64,000 nt of DNA from CAVVGZ01 sp963841845. Lineage in GTDB: Bacteria; Chloroflexota; Anaerolineae; Anaerolineales; Anaerolineaceae. How positions within the stretch are numbered: the stretch's first letter is position 1; each line of letters begins with the position of its first letter. Positions 9,155 to 18,952 of this stretch are shown here, piece after piece. The notes below the pieces were generated by a model. The model was not told where the DNA came from, did not search any database, and saw only the letters and a program-made list of their open reading frames with translations. A program made the translations under genes and the position numbers. The stretch lies in the NCBI GenBank assembly GCA_963841845.1, contig CAWJEG010000009.1:62001-126000 (forward strand). The letters run 5' to 3'.

Positions 9155-9470
9155 CTATTTGAAATTTTCTGCAAGGTATTGAACAAGGACGATTGCTTCT
9201 TCTTCAGATAATTTGGCACCATTTTGTATCATCTTATTCACGGTGCTTTGCCATTCGTCTGCAGAGGCTGACTTACTTTGAACCCTGTCAAGAGAATGAC
9301 AGACAGTACAGCGGGTTTCTAATAAAGATTTACCGATCGATAGCTGTTGAGTCTCAGATCCTGGAAGAAGCCGGCAGCAGGGGCGAGCGGTGGTTGCTGC
9401 AGAAGAGCAGCTCACAATCAATGATTGACAGAACAACAACAAATAAAGTAACAATCCAAATTTTTCTCAT
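9155..9470 (-). CDS. Monohaem c-type cytochrome lipoprotein (one +1 frame break near the start)
   Basis: Paralogue of the cytochrome at 1510-1902. The C-terminal part matches closely (CTVCHSLDRV, ADEWQSTVNKM, LVQYLAENFK) and carries one CxxCH haem motif. The ATG at 9470 has the right position and n-region, but that frame stops early. The lipobox (LIVSC) and the rest lie in the +1 frame, so one extra base in the signal-peptide codons is likely; the alternative is a TTG start at 9454, which would lack a basic n-region. The Pro/Thr linker is much shorter than in the paralogue and is Cys/Arg-containing. Confidence 0.72.
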
Positions 9471-9784
9471 CTCATCCCTTTCTACTTTATCCAAAGAATT
9501 ATAACACTATTTTAATCCTATCTAAGAAATAATTATTTGTTAATAATCATTTGGGAATTAAAATGCAAGTGCAAGAACGAGTGTGTGGGAAAATACAGCG
9601 GAATTTCCGCTAAATTCTGGTTTTGTATACCGAAAATAAAGATCATTGAGATCAAGGTCGAGGCATGCTATGACCAACCACCCGGGCTATTACTAATTTC
9701 TAAAAGAAAAATCGGATTGGAATATTTCGGAAATAGATAACAAATCCTGTTAGCAAAAAGTTGTGCTGTTTTCCCGAAATTGTG

Positions 9785-9811
9785 GTGACAAAATCATTTT
9801 CTTAGTATAAT
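9785..9811 (+). promoter_or_regulatory. Possible promoter of the multihaem cytochrome gene
   Basis: TATAAT at 9806-9811 with a weak -35-like GTGACA at 9785-9790 (15-base spacer), 38 bases before the chosen ATG. The hexamer match is good only for the -10. Confidence 0.35.
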
Positions 9812-9848
9812 GATTTTTCAGTTTATTTTAATCTCTGGAGAACTGTCC

Positions 9849-11885
9849 ATGCGGCGCAACGCTCTAATCGATATCTTGCTGGTAATCGCCCTTATACTGG
9901 TTGTATTAGCGGCGGATGTATTGGCATTTTCCAGTTTATCGGTCATTCACCCTGGACAGCCACTTTTCTTTTTACAGCGCTCCTCTGAACAGATCCGTAC
10001 TGCAATTACATCTTCCATCAATGCCAGGCTGGATTACCTTTTGACAAGACTTGAGACCCGGGTTGAGGATGTAAATGCTTCTGCAGGTACTATCAAGGAA
10101 GCCAACTCGGCTGCCGAGCTGAACTACATCATCGACCAGGTTGCCCTGACGGCGGCTAAATTAAATGGTGCCGGCGACCAGGCGCAGCTGTTCAAATTGA
10201 ACCAGGACCTGCAATCTTCCCGCCAGGCACTGGATGGATTATCCATCCTACCCACCGAGCAGCCAACTGCCTATACCCAATTGGCAGCAAAAGTGGATGG
10301 ATTTATCATGCTGCTTAATATCGGAGGTTCGGATCTCAGCGCTATAAACCGTATTGCGGGGATACAAGTTTTCTTCACCCCGGAAACAAATGCTCCCCAG
10401 GTAATCACTGCTGACGGTAAAGGATCGGCGATTGGCGTACCGCTCCCTGAGGATCCTGCCAGTTCGCTGCATTATTCCTTTCCACTGCTTGGAATGCACA
10501 CGCTGGTGAAGTGCGACGCCTGCCACGCTGGAGGGAATTATCAGCTTGCCTCCAGTGATTGCAGCACGTGCCATACAGACAATGTACCGCAGGATCATTA
10601 CTCCGGGGATTGTGCCACGTGCCATAATCCGACGGGTTGGGTCAACAGCCCTGTTATCCTGACTTCCGATACCGGAAATAAAAGTTGTAAAACTTGCGAT
10701 GAAAGATCTCGCCCGGAAGGGCATGCTTTGGGTGAATGCAGCCTTTGCCATAATACGGGTGAAAAAACCGGTGAGGCCTTTGTACACCCCAATACCGAAA
10801 ACCTTGTCTGCAGTTCTTGCCATGCAGGTCTGCGTCCAAATAACCACTATTCCGGGTCTTGCTCAAACTGCCATACCACGGCTGGCTGGGCTGGGGCATC
10901 CTTTTCGCATAACAGCGCAATAAGACTAAATTGTAAATCCTGCCATACCAGCATGGCACCCACCGGCCATTTTCCGTTGCAGTGCATTACCTGCCATTCC
11001 ACTGATGGGTGGTTGCCAGCAGGCTTCAAACACGAAATTTACGGGTCCGCTGAGTGTAAGGGCTGCCACAAAGGCGTCCAGCCTGCCAACCATTATGCAG
11101 CGCAGTGCTCCACCTGTCATTCCACCAGCGCCTGGCAACCAGCCATTTTCAGCCACGAAGCTGCCGGCGCTACAGACTGTATTTCATGCCACGGCAGCGC
11201 CAGTCCTGCCAACCACTACACGGCGCAGTGCTCCACCTGCCATTCCACCAACGCCTGGCTGCCAGCAAGTTTCAACCACGAGGCTGCCAGCGCAACCGAT
11301 TGCATTTCATGCCACAGCAGCGCCAAGCCTGCCAACCACTACGCGGCGCAGTGTTCCGCCTGCCATTCCACCAGTGCATGGATACCAGCCAGTTTCAACC
11401 ACGAGGCTGCCGGCACAACTGACTGTATTTCGTGCCACAACAGCGCCAAGCCTGCCAATCACTCCACGGCGCAATGCTCTGCCTGCCATTCCACCAGCGC
11501 CTGGCTGCCTGCCGGTTTCAATCACGAGGCTGCCGGGGCTACCGACTGTATCGGCTGCCATAGCGGCAATCAGCCGGACAACCACTACGCCGCGCAATGC
11601 TCAGCCTGCCATTCCACCAGCGGGTGGGCGCCAACCAGCTTCAACCACGAGGCTGCCGGGGCAACCGATTGTAAAGGCTGCCATAACAATATCCGGCCTG
11701 ACAACCACTCCGACCAGCAGTGTTCAGACTGCCATAACACCGGTGGTTGGGGAGGTGCTGCCGTTGATCATTCATTTGATATGGATCATGGAGGTGCCAA
11801 CGGAGAATGTTCCACATGCCATCCATCCGGACCTCCTGCGACCGACTGCGTCACCTGCCATGAGGCTGAAGAAGACGATGATTAA
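9849..11885 (+). CDS. Membrane-anchored multihaem c-type cytochrome, 22 CxxCH motifs
   Basis: The start at 9849 follows GGAG at 9837-9840. The 678-residue product has an N-terminal hydrophobic anchor (about residues 7-30), a helical region of about 190 residues without haem sites, then a haem-rich region from about residue 220 to the end. I count 22 CxxCH motifs and one CxxCD (CKTCD at 10686-10700), where the axial His codon has become Asp. From 11082 the protein is built of five 41-residue repeats, each with two haem motifs and NH or SH/NH plus FxHE segments that could give distal His ligands. The acidic tail ends in DDD. It is probably an extracytoplasmic electron conduit. The family is related in style to class III or doubled-CxxCH cytochromes, but I do not recognise a named protein. 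Confidence 0.9.
   Translation: MRRNALIDILLVIALILVVLAADVLAFSSLSVIHPGQPLFFLQRSSEQIRTAITSSINARLDYLLTRLETRVEDVNASAGTIKEANSAAELNYIIDQVALTAAKLNGAGDQAQLFKLNQDLQSSRQALDGLSILPTEQPTAYTQLAAKVDGFIMLLNIGGSDLSAINRIAGIQVFFTPETNAPQVITADGKGSAIGVPLPEDPASSLHYSFPLLGMHTLVKCDACHAGGNYQLASSDCSTCHTDNVPQDHYSGDCATCHNPTGWVNSPVILTSDTGNKSCKTCDERSRPEGHALGECSLCHNTGEKTGEAFVHPNTENLVCSSCHAGLRPNNHYSGSCSNCHTTAGWAGASFSHNSAIRLNCKSCHTSMAPTGHFPLQCITCHSTDGWLPAGFKHEIYGSAECKGCHKGVQPANHYAAQCSTCHSTSAWQPAIFSHEAAGATDCISCHGSASPANHYTAQCSTCHSTNAWLPASFNHEAASATDCISCHSSAKPANHYAAQCSACHSTSAWIPASFNHEAAGTTDCISCHNSAKPANHSTAQCSACHSTSAWLPAGFNHEAAGATDCIGCHSGNQPDNHYAAQCSACHSTSGWAPTSFNHEAAGATDCKGCHNNIRPDNHSDQQCSDCHNTGGWGGAAVDHSFDMDHGGANGECSTCHPSGPPATDCVTCHEAEEDDD
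11082..11696 (+). repeat. Five tandem copies of a 123-bp coding repeat
   Basis: Units begin at 11082, 11205, 11328, 11451 and 11574, with a partial sixth from 11697. Each encodes 41 residues beginning P(A/D)NH and containing QCSxCHST and TDCxxCH. The copies are highly similar at DNA level, pointing to recent expansion or ongoing homogenisation. It is a coding repeat, not a CRISPR array. Confidence 0.92.
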
Positions 11886-12539
11886 AAACCAACGCTATAC
11901 GAATTTCAAGTTATGATGCTCCGCTGATCTTCCTCGTTATTTATATCCACACATATGGGGATTGGTGTTGTGGATTCTCAATAGGCAGGCTTTATAAGGA
12001 TATCATTAACTTCCATTGACAATCCATTCCTAATTAATGCCGGATTGTATTGGGATGGGGATTAATAAATTTCCATAAATCTTCAAAATACGGATTCGAT
12101 TAAGCCATTCTACTCCAGGTGTTGAATTTTCAAACGCCTGACACCCGCCAATGAGCTGTTATCATCCCATAAAACCACTTTATCAATCGTGATCAGATCA
12201 TATCAAAACGCGGTGGTCCAAATTCGGCTGGAAATTGGCAGCAGTCAACCCGGCATTCGGAAAACGGGAATAAAATTCTTTGTAAAGTATTCCGTCGTTT
12301 CCCGACATGACTGCCAAAACGCTCCGCTGTTTTTGGGAGGACAGGATTAATTCGGGCTTACGATGCTTATCGCAGATCCCGTAATTTGTTTTCGATGAGT
12401 TTCTTTTGAAAATTCAGGGGATTTTTCCGAAAAAACAGATTGGTATGAGTTTACGCACTGCAAATAAGTACACATAATCAGGAATGACAAGGATCTATTA
12501 CAAACTCACATGTCCAATTTTTCCTAGAGGTTCGGAAGT
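11886..12539. other. Intergenic stretch without a recognisable gene
   Basis: About 650 bases between the convergent multihaem cytochrome and ATP-grasp genes. No credible open frame, tRNA or clear terminator with T-run was found. Confidence 0.5.
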
Positions 12540-13604
12540 CTATATTTCGGTATCGACTGGGAGCGGCAAGCGCTCTTTTCCAGATGCATCCCGTACTGTA
12601 TTAAGAAGCAGTCGTTTCAATATCTCATAGAATGAGATGCCATATAAATCCAGGATGACCGATAAAGCCATATCCAGTTCTTTTGGTCCAAAGGCAGGAT
12701 TACAATTTGTGTCAATAAAATAATAACGTCCAGATTGATCAAGGCGAATATCAAACTTGCCATAGTCATACATGTTGGTTACATCAAATGCTTTCTTGAT
12801 AAATTCCTTTAAAATCGGGTCGTCATGCTTTTTATACCGGAAAACGGCATCACTCCTGGACAACCATTGGTCTTCAAAAGTGGTAAAGATATATTTCTCA
12901 TCATGATGGAGAAATATTTTTTCTGCCAGATAAACTTTCCGATTCATACCCTCAAGAAGTATGGCAGTTATTTCTCGACCCGCAATGAATTCCTCAACCA
13001 GAACGGGCTGTTTATAGGTTTGAATTAAATACTTCAATCGATCCCGAAGATGTTTTTCATCTTCTGAGATTGCGTTTCTGTTAATTTCCACTGCGCCGTG
13101 GATCGCATTCAATTTTGAGATTAATGGGAATCGTAATTTAGGATTCAAATAATCTCCCGGTGTATTCATCAATTGAAAGGTCGGCACCGGGATACCGTTT
13201 TGTTGGAGAAGTTCCTTGACCAGGAATTTGTTTGTGTCCAGAGATAGACCCAGTATATCCGCCCCTGTATAAGGTATGTCAAGAAGCTCCAATATTCCCG
13301 GAATCGCAGATGATAAAGCCTCGTCACCTTTGACCGAATCGACAACATTGATCACCAATTCCGGCTTATCCCTATATAGATGCGCAGGCAGTTTTTCATC
13401 CCCGGCATAGAGGTAGACTTTTATACCTAATGTTGTAAGATAATCACCGATTAATTTGGCATCCTCATCCGCGTCTTTTTCTGTAATATATTGTGCTTCG
13501 GTTGCGAAATACTTTTTCTTTACATCACTGTAAATAATTCCAACCTTCTCGGGGAATTCATATTCATCCCCGTTTCTACCAGATTTGGTTCTATTTTTCT
13601 GCAT
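12540..13604 (-). CDS. D-alanine--D-alanine ligase-like ATP-grasp protein
   Basis: A protein of 354 residues with the three-part ATP-grasp layout. The N-terminal part has a VINVVDSVKG segment and LDIPYTGAD followed by LSLDTNKFLVKELLQQNGIPVP, which are the hallmarks of D-Ala-D-Ala ligases and relatives. Later come VEEFIAGREIT (ATP-binding Glu) and the metal-binding YYFIDTNCNPAFGP. The usual Ser/Tyr substrate-binding residues of Ddl are not evident, and the protein lacks cell-wall gene neighbours, so it may ligate other amino acids or peptides. It stands alone between cytochrome genes. Confidence 0.8.
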   Translation of the reverse strand: MQKNRTKSGRNGDEYEFPEKVGIIYSDVKKKYFATEAQYITEKDADEDAKLIGDYLTTLGIKVYLYAGDEKLPAHLYRDKPELVINVVDSVKGDEALSSAIPGILELLDIPYTGADILGLSLDTNKFLVKELLQQNGIPVPTFQLMNTPGDYLNPKLRFPLISKLNAIHGAVEINRNAISEDEKHLRDRLKYLIQTYKQPVLVEEFIAGREITAILLEGMNRKVYLAEKIFLHHDEKYIFTTFEDQWLSRSDAVFRYKKHDDPILKEFIKKAFDVTNMYDYGKFDIRLDQSGRYYFIDTNCNPAFGPKELDMALSVILDLYGISFYEILKRLLLNTVRDASGKERLPLPVDTEI

Positions 13605-14119
13605 CGTGATTCCCTATTGCTTTTTTCGCTGCAAGTTAACAAGATTTTCTATCGCATATTATTGCCCTACCCAGTTCTTCCTTATTATCGTTGTGTTACC
13701 GGGTGGTGGCGATGATGAAGATGAAATGGTGTTTCTGGTCCGCACGCAAGAAATAAAAATCAGTGGAAAAACCGCAAATGATAAAGGAAGACCAACCCGA
13801 TTTCCCACAATTTATTTTTCTTTAGAGGGTTAAATGATGGCTGCTAAGAATATTATTCCAAAGGGCTGTTTCAATTGAAATCCCCTGGTTTTGCAATTAC
13901 ATTCATGAATTGTAACATAAGGGGAAAAGAGTCTTCCCCAATGAGAGTATAGTCCGGCAGTATTGACCAAACCCGCATCATTGGGATAGAAAAAATTTGT
14001 TATGCCCTGGTTTCAGGATTGATTATGGACCTGAATGCTGAATCGGTTAGCTATATCTCGTGTGCGGTAAATAATCAGATGAAAGAATATTGAATGGAAA
14101 ATAATACGAAAAGGTCTTC
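13605..14119. other. Intergenic stretch without a recognisable gene
   Basis: About 510 bases between two minus-strand genes. Open frames here have no protein signature. It should carry the promoter of the ATP-grasp gene. Confidence 0.5.
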
Positions 14120-14695
14120 CTAATCATCTGGTTTTCGGCCACTTTCGTGACATTCCATACAGTTAGTAATATCTGATATGCCTTCCTCATCATGCTCTTC
14201 AGCAATTTTTTCGAAATTGTGACAGTTAAAGCATGTAAATGTGTTCAGGCCATCCGGGTGGCAGGTGGCACACTGCCCATCTGCACCATTATGTTCTATC
14301 GGAAAGGTATGCAGGCCCTCGTAGTCAACGGATAACCAGGCCGTTGTGGAATGGCAATCGGCGCACTCTGTGCCGAATTTTCCAACATGGAAATCTGGTT
14401 CGGTGTGGCAGGAGGCGCATGACGAAGGTGTACCTACATACTCTCCATTTTTATGGCAGGAATCGCATGCCAAACCGGCATGAGCACCCTCTGTACCGAG
14501 ATGGCCTGGGGGGAAAGCAGGTTCAGCGCCGGGTTCAACGCTAGTGGGGATTGTTTCCGTTGCAGCCGGTCTTTCTGTCGGGATTTCTGTTGCTGCAGGG
14601 GTCTCTTCAGTGGGGGCTGCGGCAGGTGCGCAGGCAGAAAATAACATTGAAAGGATGACAAACTGACTGAATAAAATGATATTTCTGAATTTCAT
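14120..14695 (-). CDS. Hexahaem c-type cytochrome lipoprotein
   Basis: A 191-residue product with a signal peptide ending in lipobox FSAC (about residue 21) and a Thr/Glu/Pro-rich linker to about residue 58. Six CxxCH motifs follow (CDSCH, CASCH, CADCH, CATCH, CFNCH, CMECH), with additional His residues (FHVG, IEHNG, EEHDEE) as possible distal ligands. It resembles small multihaem cytochromes of the c7/c3 type in motif density. Together with the 22-haem protein and the two monohaem lipoproteins it suggests an outer-surface electron route. It is monocistronic by spacing. Confidence 0.88.
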   Translation of the reverse strand: MKFRNIILFSQFVILSMLFSACAPAAAPTEETPAATEIPTERPAATETIPTSVEPGAEPAFPPGHLGTEGAHAGLACDSCHKNGEYVGTPSSCASCHTEPDFHVGKFGTECADCHSTTAWLSVDYEGLHTFPIEHNGADGQCATCHPDGLNTFTCFNCHNFEKIAEEHDEEGISDITNCMECHESGRKPDD

Positions 14696-14995
14696 GATGC
14701 TTCAACCCTTATCGTTGCAGTGATTATGAATGTTACTGTTTGGTATCTGGAGAAATTAATTTTTATTGGTAAATCGATTATCGGTATCCATTGGTTTATG
14801 AAACCCCGGATCATTTGAGTCCTACATCCTTAGTTACAATAATATTAGCACAATACCCTTGAGCATAGCCCGGGCTTCCGCCTGGCTTTCCACCAATGTA
14901 ATAGCATCAATCATTATACTTGAAATTGATATTGAAAATTCTCCATCCGGGTAGAACATCTGGATGTTAAAATCAAAACTCAATAAAGAGAAAAA

Positions 14996-16117
14996 TCAAG
15001 GCATGGGGTGGGAAAGAAAGAAATCCCACAGCAGGGCAGTTGCAGAAATTTCCATGTTTGGTTGACCCATTTTCTGGTTGACTGCCTCTCCACCCGGCCA
15101 GGCATGCTTGCCGTCCACAATCGTATAAAGTTCCACAGCTGAACCGGATTCACAAGATGCATAACTCTCGTGCAGAATGCTGCCCGATTCGGTGATTTGC
15201 GGCTGGGCCGGGCATCCGTTGAAATCCCTCCAGAATTGGATTATCGTACTCACCGGAACGAAATAATAACCACCCGGCGATTGACCGCCGTTGTATGGGT
15301 TGGGATCATCGGCGGTCCCGTGGAAATGTAAGAGGGGCACGGCACGTCCGGGTGCACAGGTTAGCAAGTCATCCTCTGCAGGGGTGGCGCTGATTGGTCC
15401 AAAAGAGGCAATTAAATCGGAAAGCTCGCATGCCAGGCGGTAGGTGAAAATGGCCCCATTTGAGAAGCCGGTTGCATGGATTTGATTTGGGTCAACAGGT
15501 AAAGCTGTTGATAGTTCCCCGATGAGGGCACGCACAAAACCAACATCGTCTACTCTATCCCTGGCAGCTGTGCCGCAGCAGCGACCGCCGTTCCAGGATT
15601 TAATTTCCCCGGTACCTTCCGGGTAAGCAACGATGAAACCGGAAGCATCCGATTGGTCGCTCAACCCGCTGATACGGTTCATTTCACTGGCATTCAAACC
15701 TAATCCATGAAAAGCCAGCACCAGCGGAACAGCCCTGGAGGAGTCTAAACCTGGCGGGATGTGCACTACATAGGAGCGCTCAAGCCCATCATGCATCATG
15801 GAAAAAGCATGATCACCGTCGCTATATTCCAACAGCGGATTAGTGGTGGAAACGATGGTTTCTACCGGTTCGGGCGGGTCAGTTCCAACTTCTTCAGACG
15901 GGACAATAACAACTGTCCCAGTAGGAACTGCTTCTTCCATACTGGAAGGGATTGTTTCGGCCAACCCTGTGGGGACTGGTTGAACTGCCTGGGACCTGCC
16001 ACAGGCACTTGTTATTATCAGGATTAGAATTACCAGCAGGACGAATGGGAATGAAAACCCTCTTTTCACCGGATACCGGCGAGCAGGCAGCATTTGGGGA
16101 GACGGTGACTTTTGCAT
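14996..16117 (-). CDS. LpqC-like poly(3-hydroxybutyrate) depolymerase/esterase lipoprotein
   Basis: An alpha/beta hydrolase of 373 residues, exported as a lipoprotein (hydrophobic core at about residues 22-36, lipobox ITSAC), with a Val/Pro/Thr/Glu linker to about residue 95. The nucleophile elbow is GFSNGA, the acid is in the LHFHGTADDPNPY segment and the catalytic His in DGKHAWPGG. A Cys-rich NGGRCCG segment, seen in this family, binds near the active site. Members cleave short polyesters, feruloyl or acetyl esters; the substrate here is unknown. The nearest neighbours give no operon context. Confidence 0.85.
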   Translation of the reverse strand: MQKSPSPQMLPARRYPVKRGFSFPFVLLVILILIITSACGRSQAVQPVPTGLAETIPSSMEEAVPTGTVVIVPSEEVGTDPPEPVETIVSTTNPLLEYSDGDHAFSMMHDGLERSYVVHIPPGLDSSRAVPLVLAFHGLGLNASEMNRISGLSDQSDASGFIVAYPEGTGEIKSWNGGRCCGTAARDRVDDVGFVRALIGELSTALPVDPNQIHATGFSNGAIFTYRLACELSDLIASFGPISATPAEDDLLTCAPGRAVPLLHFHGTADDPNPYNGGQSPGGYYFVPVSTIIQFWRDFNGCPAQPQITESGSILHESYASCESGSAVELYTIVDGKHAWPGGEAVNQKMGQPNMEISATALLWDFFLSHPMP

Positions 16118-16379
16118 CCAGCCTCCATATCGTTTACAGGAAATGTTAGCGGAGTTCCTTAAATCTTATTATAGTGAGTCTTCGGGTAATTTCAATCCAC
16201 TTCGATGGATCAGGTTGATTCATCCATTTATGCCTAATTCTGATACTGGTTTGATTGAGCGGGATGCCGGCGGTTTCAGGTTATCAAACCTTGAGAACTA
16301 TTTAAATTCTTAAACTACTCCCAGGTGAAATGCCTTTGGTTGCCAAAATTTCTAATTCAATTTTATTGATATTTTTTTG

Positions 16380-17111
16380 TTATACCTGATCTTTGTAATA
16401 ACTCCACAGCCTGGTTAATACCTGCTCCAGCCGCTTACCCAATGCTGCCCCCCGGTGGGTTGTCACATCATCCGAATTGTCAAATACAATATACGGCACA
16501 CGTACACCCTGGATGGTCAAGAATTGTGAATGGTCCCGGCTGATTTCCAACCAATCATCTTCTTTATATAGACGTTCCAACTTTGAATCGGGCAGGGAAT
16601 GTTCCAGAATACTATCGGGCTTTTCCGGGTTAAACCGTTTCCGATTCTTTCGCAGTGATTCTTCCCAGGGAACGTCAATATATATAATTGCCATTTTATC
16701 CAGCATTTGTGGTAATAAATGAGAAAATGCCGATTGATATCCGCCGTGTTCCTTGCCGCGTGAAAATTCAATGATGGTAGTGAAGGATTCAGCATATGGC
16801 TGGAATATTCGCAGATTTTTCAGATATTCAACCCCTATCCGCTCAACAAGAAGATCCCAAAGGTGCTGCCCGAGAAAGTAACCTTCCTTATCCGTATGCA
16901 GCCTTGGATACCCCATTTTCTCGAGGAGGAAGTCTTCTTCAAACCAGGTCCACAGCATCGGGAAGTCATCGATCTCGTTGAACTCTCCCACATGGAAACG
17001 CTCGATGCGTTCATTCAACGGGATGCTCTTGAGATAGTCAATTACCTCGCTTTTTCCAGCGGCAGGTCTGGCGATGAGCAGGATGATGTTGAATATGGCG
17101 ATTTCTTTCAT
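16380..17111 (-). CDS. P-loop kinase-like protein of unknown substrate
   Basis: A 243-residue protein beginning with a beta strand and Walker A (ARPAAGKSE, about residues 14-22). It continues with an acidic DDFPMLWTWFEED segment, a central YIDVPWEESLRKNRKRF segment that looks like the lid/LID-Arg region of nucleoside or shikimate-type kinases, and a C-terminal helix. No exact family could be assigned. It lies alone between the esterase and the SOUL gene. Confidence 0.7.
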   Translation of the reverse strand: MKEIAIFNIILLIARPAAGKSEVIDYLKSIPLNERIERFHVGEFNEIDDFPMLWTWFEEDFLLEKMGYPRLHTDKEGYFLGQHLWDLLVERIGVEYLKNLRIFQPYAESFTTIIEFSRGKEHGGYQSAFSHLLPQMLDKMAIIYIDVPWEESLRKNRKRFNPEKPDSILEHSLPDSKLERLYKEDDWLEISRDHSQFLTIQGVRVPYIVFDNSDDVTTHRGAALGKRLEQVLTRLWSYYKDQV

Positions 17112-17292
17112 TTTTTTTCCTTCTTAAGTTTGATTATCCTCCATTGAAACTTCCAAGTCAAACCCGCCCAATGATTTATCATGATCCATTGTGTTCAAGC
17201 TGCATATCCATTAAGTAGGTTGACGGTGTACAACCTTTTTCCTTGTATCCACAAAGGGATTGTATTATGTTTAAACAAAAGTGGAGCGATCT

Positions 17293-17859
17293 ATGACAGA
17301 AACCCCAAAGTATTTAGTAATAAAGAAAGATCATGATATTGAACTCCGACAATATGGAGGGTACATACAGGCGGAGGTAAGCGTGGCTGAAATAGACCAC
17401 AAAAGAGCTGTTGAAAAAGGGTTTAATATTTTGGCAGGGTATATTTTTGGAAATAATATTTCCAAACAAAAGATTGAAATGACCGCACCTGTAAAGGTGG
17501 CGCAATCCGAAAAGATTGACATGACAACACCTGTTAAAGTAAGCGGGAAAGATACCTATTTGGTGGCATTTATTATGCCTGCGGCGTATACCCTGGAAAC
17601 CCTTCCGATTCCAAAAGACAATAATATACACTTCAATACCGTCCCGGCCCATCAAATGGCATCCATCCGATTTTCCGGTTATTTCAATCCCGGTCAAATT
17701 CAAAAAAACACCGGGCGACTCGAGCGATGGATTAAGGATGAGGGGCTGGAAACAGAAGGGGATTTTATTATCGCTGGATACAATCCCCCCTGGATACCAG
17801 GTTTTCTTGCTCGCAATGAGGTTATGATAAAAATTAAAGGGTCGGTTGAAAGAACGTGA
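17293..17859 (+). CDS. SOUL haem-binding family protein
   Basis: The start at 17293 is chosen because GGAG (17283-17286) precedes it; a GTG at 17281 would sit upstream of the ribosome site. The 188-residue product has the SOUL/HEBP signature: YLVIKK-DIELRQYGGYIQAE at the N-terminus, IFGNN near residue 57, repeated KIEMTAPV and KIDMTTPV segments, and a C-terminal AGYNPPWIPGFLARNEV. There is no signal peptide, so it is cytoplasmic. Members bind haem or tetrapyrroles weakly, which may be relevant in a genome with several multihaem cytochromes. Confidence 0.9.
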   Translation: MTETPKYLVIKKDHDIELRQYGGYIQAEVSVAEIDHKRAVEKGFNILAGYIFGNNISKQKIEMTAPVKVAQSEKIDMTTPVKVSGKDTYLVAFIMPAAYTLETLPIPKDNNIHFNTVPAHQMASIRFSGYFNPGQIQKNTGRLERWIKDEGLETEGDFIIAGYNPPWIPGFLARNEVMIKIKGSVERT

Positions 17860-18037
17860 ATTACCCAATAAAATCAAGCGGATTTGTGTCGCTATATCCT
17901 TGTGCAATAGTCCATTCGAGTGGATAAATAACCATAATGAGATGATAAAGTAAAGGATGTTGTTTCTCAGCATCCGATTTTGGTTTTATGGTGTTAATCT
18001 TGCATTTTAGCCAGGATTGTGACACAATTCTCCCCAT

Positions 18038-18949
18038 ATGAATGAACCCAGCGGACTTATCTTCGATATCCACCGGTTTGCTGTACATGATGGACCTGGA
18101 ATACGTACCACCATCTTCCTGAAAGGCTGCCCGATGTCCTGCCAGTGGTGCCACAATCCCGAAAGCCAAAGCGGCGATCTGGCTGTTTTCTTCCGGGAGA
18201 TGCGCTGTGCACACTGCGGTGATTGTCTGGCCGTCTGCCCGGATGGTGCGATCAGATGGGAAAGCGGGATGCCTGAAACCGATATGGCGGTCTGCACCCG
18301 CTGCGGAACCTGTGTTGAAGCCTGTCCAACCCAAGCCCGGGAATTAATTGGCAACACACAGACAATCTCCGAAGTGATGAGATTAATCCGGCGAGACATC
18401 CCTTTTTTTGAGGAATCCAGCGGCGGTGTAACCCTTTCTGGCGGCGAGCCTCTCTACCAGCCCGCCTTTACCAAAGCGCTGCTGCGTGCCTGTAAGTATG
18501 AAGAAATTCACACCGTTCTTGATACAAGCGGTTATTCCCCCTGGGAAATACTGGATGAACTTCGTTCGGATGTTGACCTTTTCCTTTATGATATTAAATT
18601 AATGGATGATAGCCTGCACCGCCAACACACCGGGGTGTCTAACCAGCTCATAATCGATAATCTCAAGCGTCTGGCAGAAAATGGACACAAGGTCATTCTA
18701 CGGGTGCCGCTTATCAGCGGTATCACCGACAGTGAGGAAAATATTTATGCCATTGTGAAATTGGCACAATCCTTACCGAATATCCAGCGCATTGACCTGC
18801 TGCCATATCACGATGCTGCCCGGCTTAAATACCATCGCTTGGGCCTGAAGTATCAACTGCCGTCATGCTCCACCCCGGATGAGGATAGAATAGCCAGCCT
18901 GGTGCAAATTTTACAAAGTTTTCAAATAGAAACCAGAATTGGAGGATAA
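18038..18949 (+). CDS. Glycyl-radical enzyme activating protein (radical SAM)
   Basis: A 303-residue activase that uses SAM and a [4Fe-4S] cluster to place the glycyl radical on its partner. The radical SAM cysteines are C31, C35 and C38 (CPMSCQWC). Two further ferredoxin-like clusters are indicated by CAHCGDCLAVC and CTRCGTCVEAC, as in activases of dehydratase-type glycyl radical enzymes. The GGEP motif follows. It ends 3 bases before the enzyme gene at 18953, so the pair is co-transcribed. By the partner's identity it may correspond to HypE, but the symbol is not certain. Confidence 0.93.
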   Translation: MNEPSGLIFDIHRFAVHDGPGIRTTIFLKGCPMSCQWCHNPESQSGDLAVFFREMRCAHCGDCLAVCPDGAIRWESGMPETDMAVCTRCGTCVEACPTQARELIGNTQTISEVMRLIRRDIPFFEESSGGVTLSGGEPLYQPAFTKALLRACKYEEIHTVLDTSGYSPWEILDELRSDVDLFLYDIKLMDDSLHRQHTGVSNQLIIDNLKRLAENGHKVILRVPLISGITDSEENIYAIVKLAQSLPNIQRIDLLPYHDAARLKYHRLGLKYQLPSCSTPDEDRIASLVQILQSFQIETRIGG

Positions 18950-18952
18950 CTC

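Noticed and set aside
11082..11696. CRISPR-like array
   Set aside because: The repeat is 123 bp, in frame, coding for CxxCH motifs, with no spacers.
11005..11916. Long open frames in other phases and on the minus strand across the cytochrome repeats
   Set aside because: They are Pro/Thr/Arg- or Gly/Val-rich shadows created by the 123-bp repeat and have no family signature.
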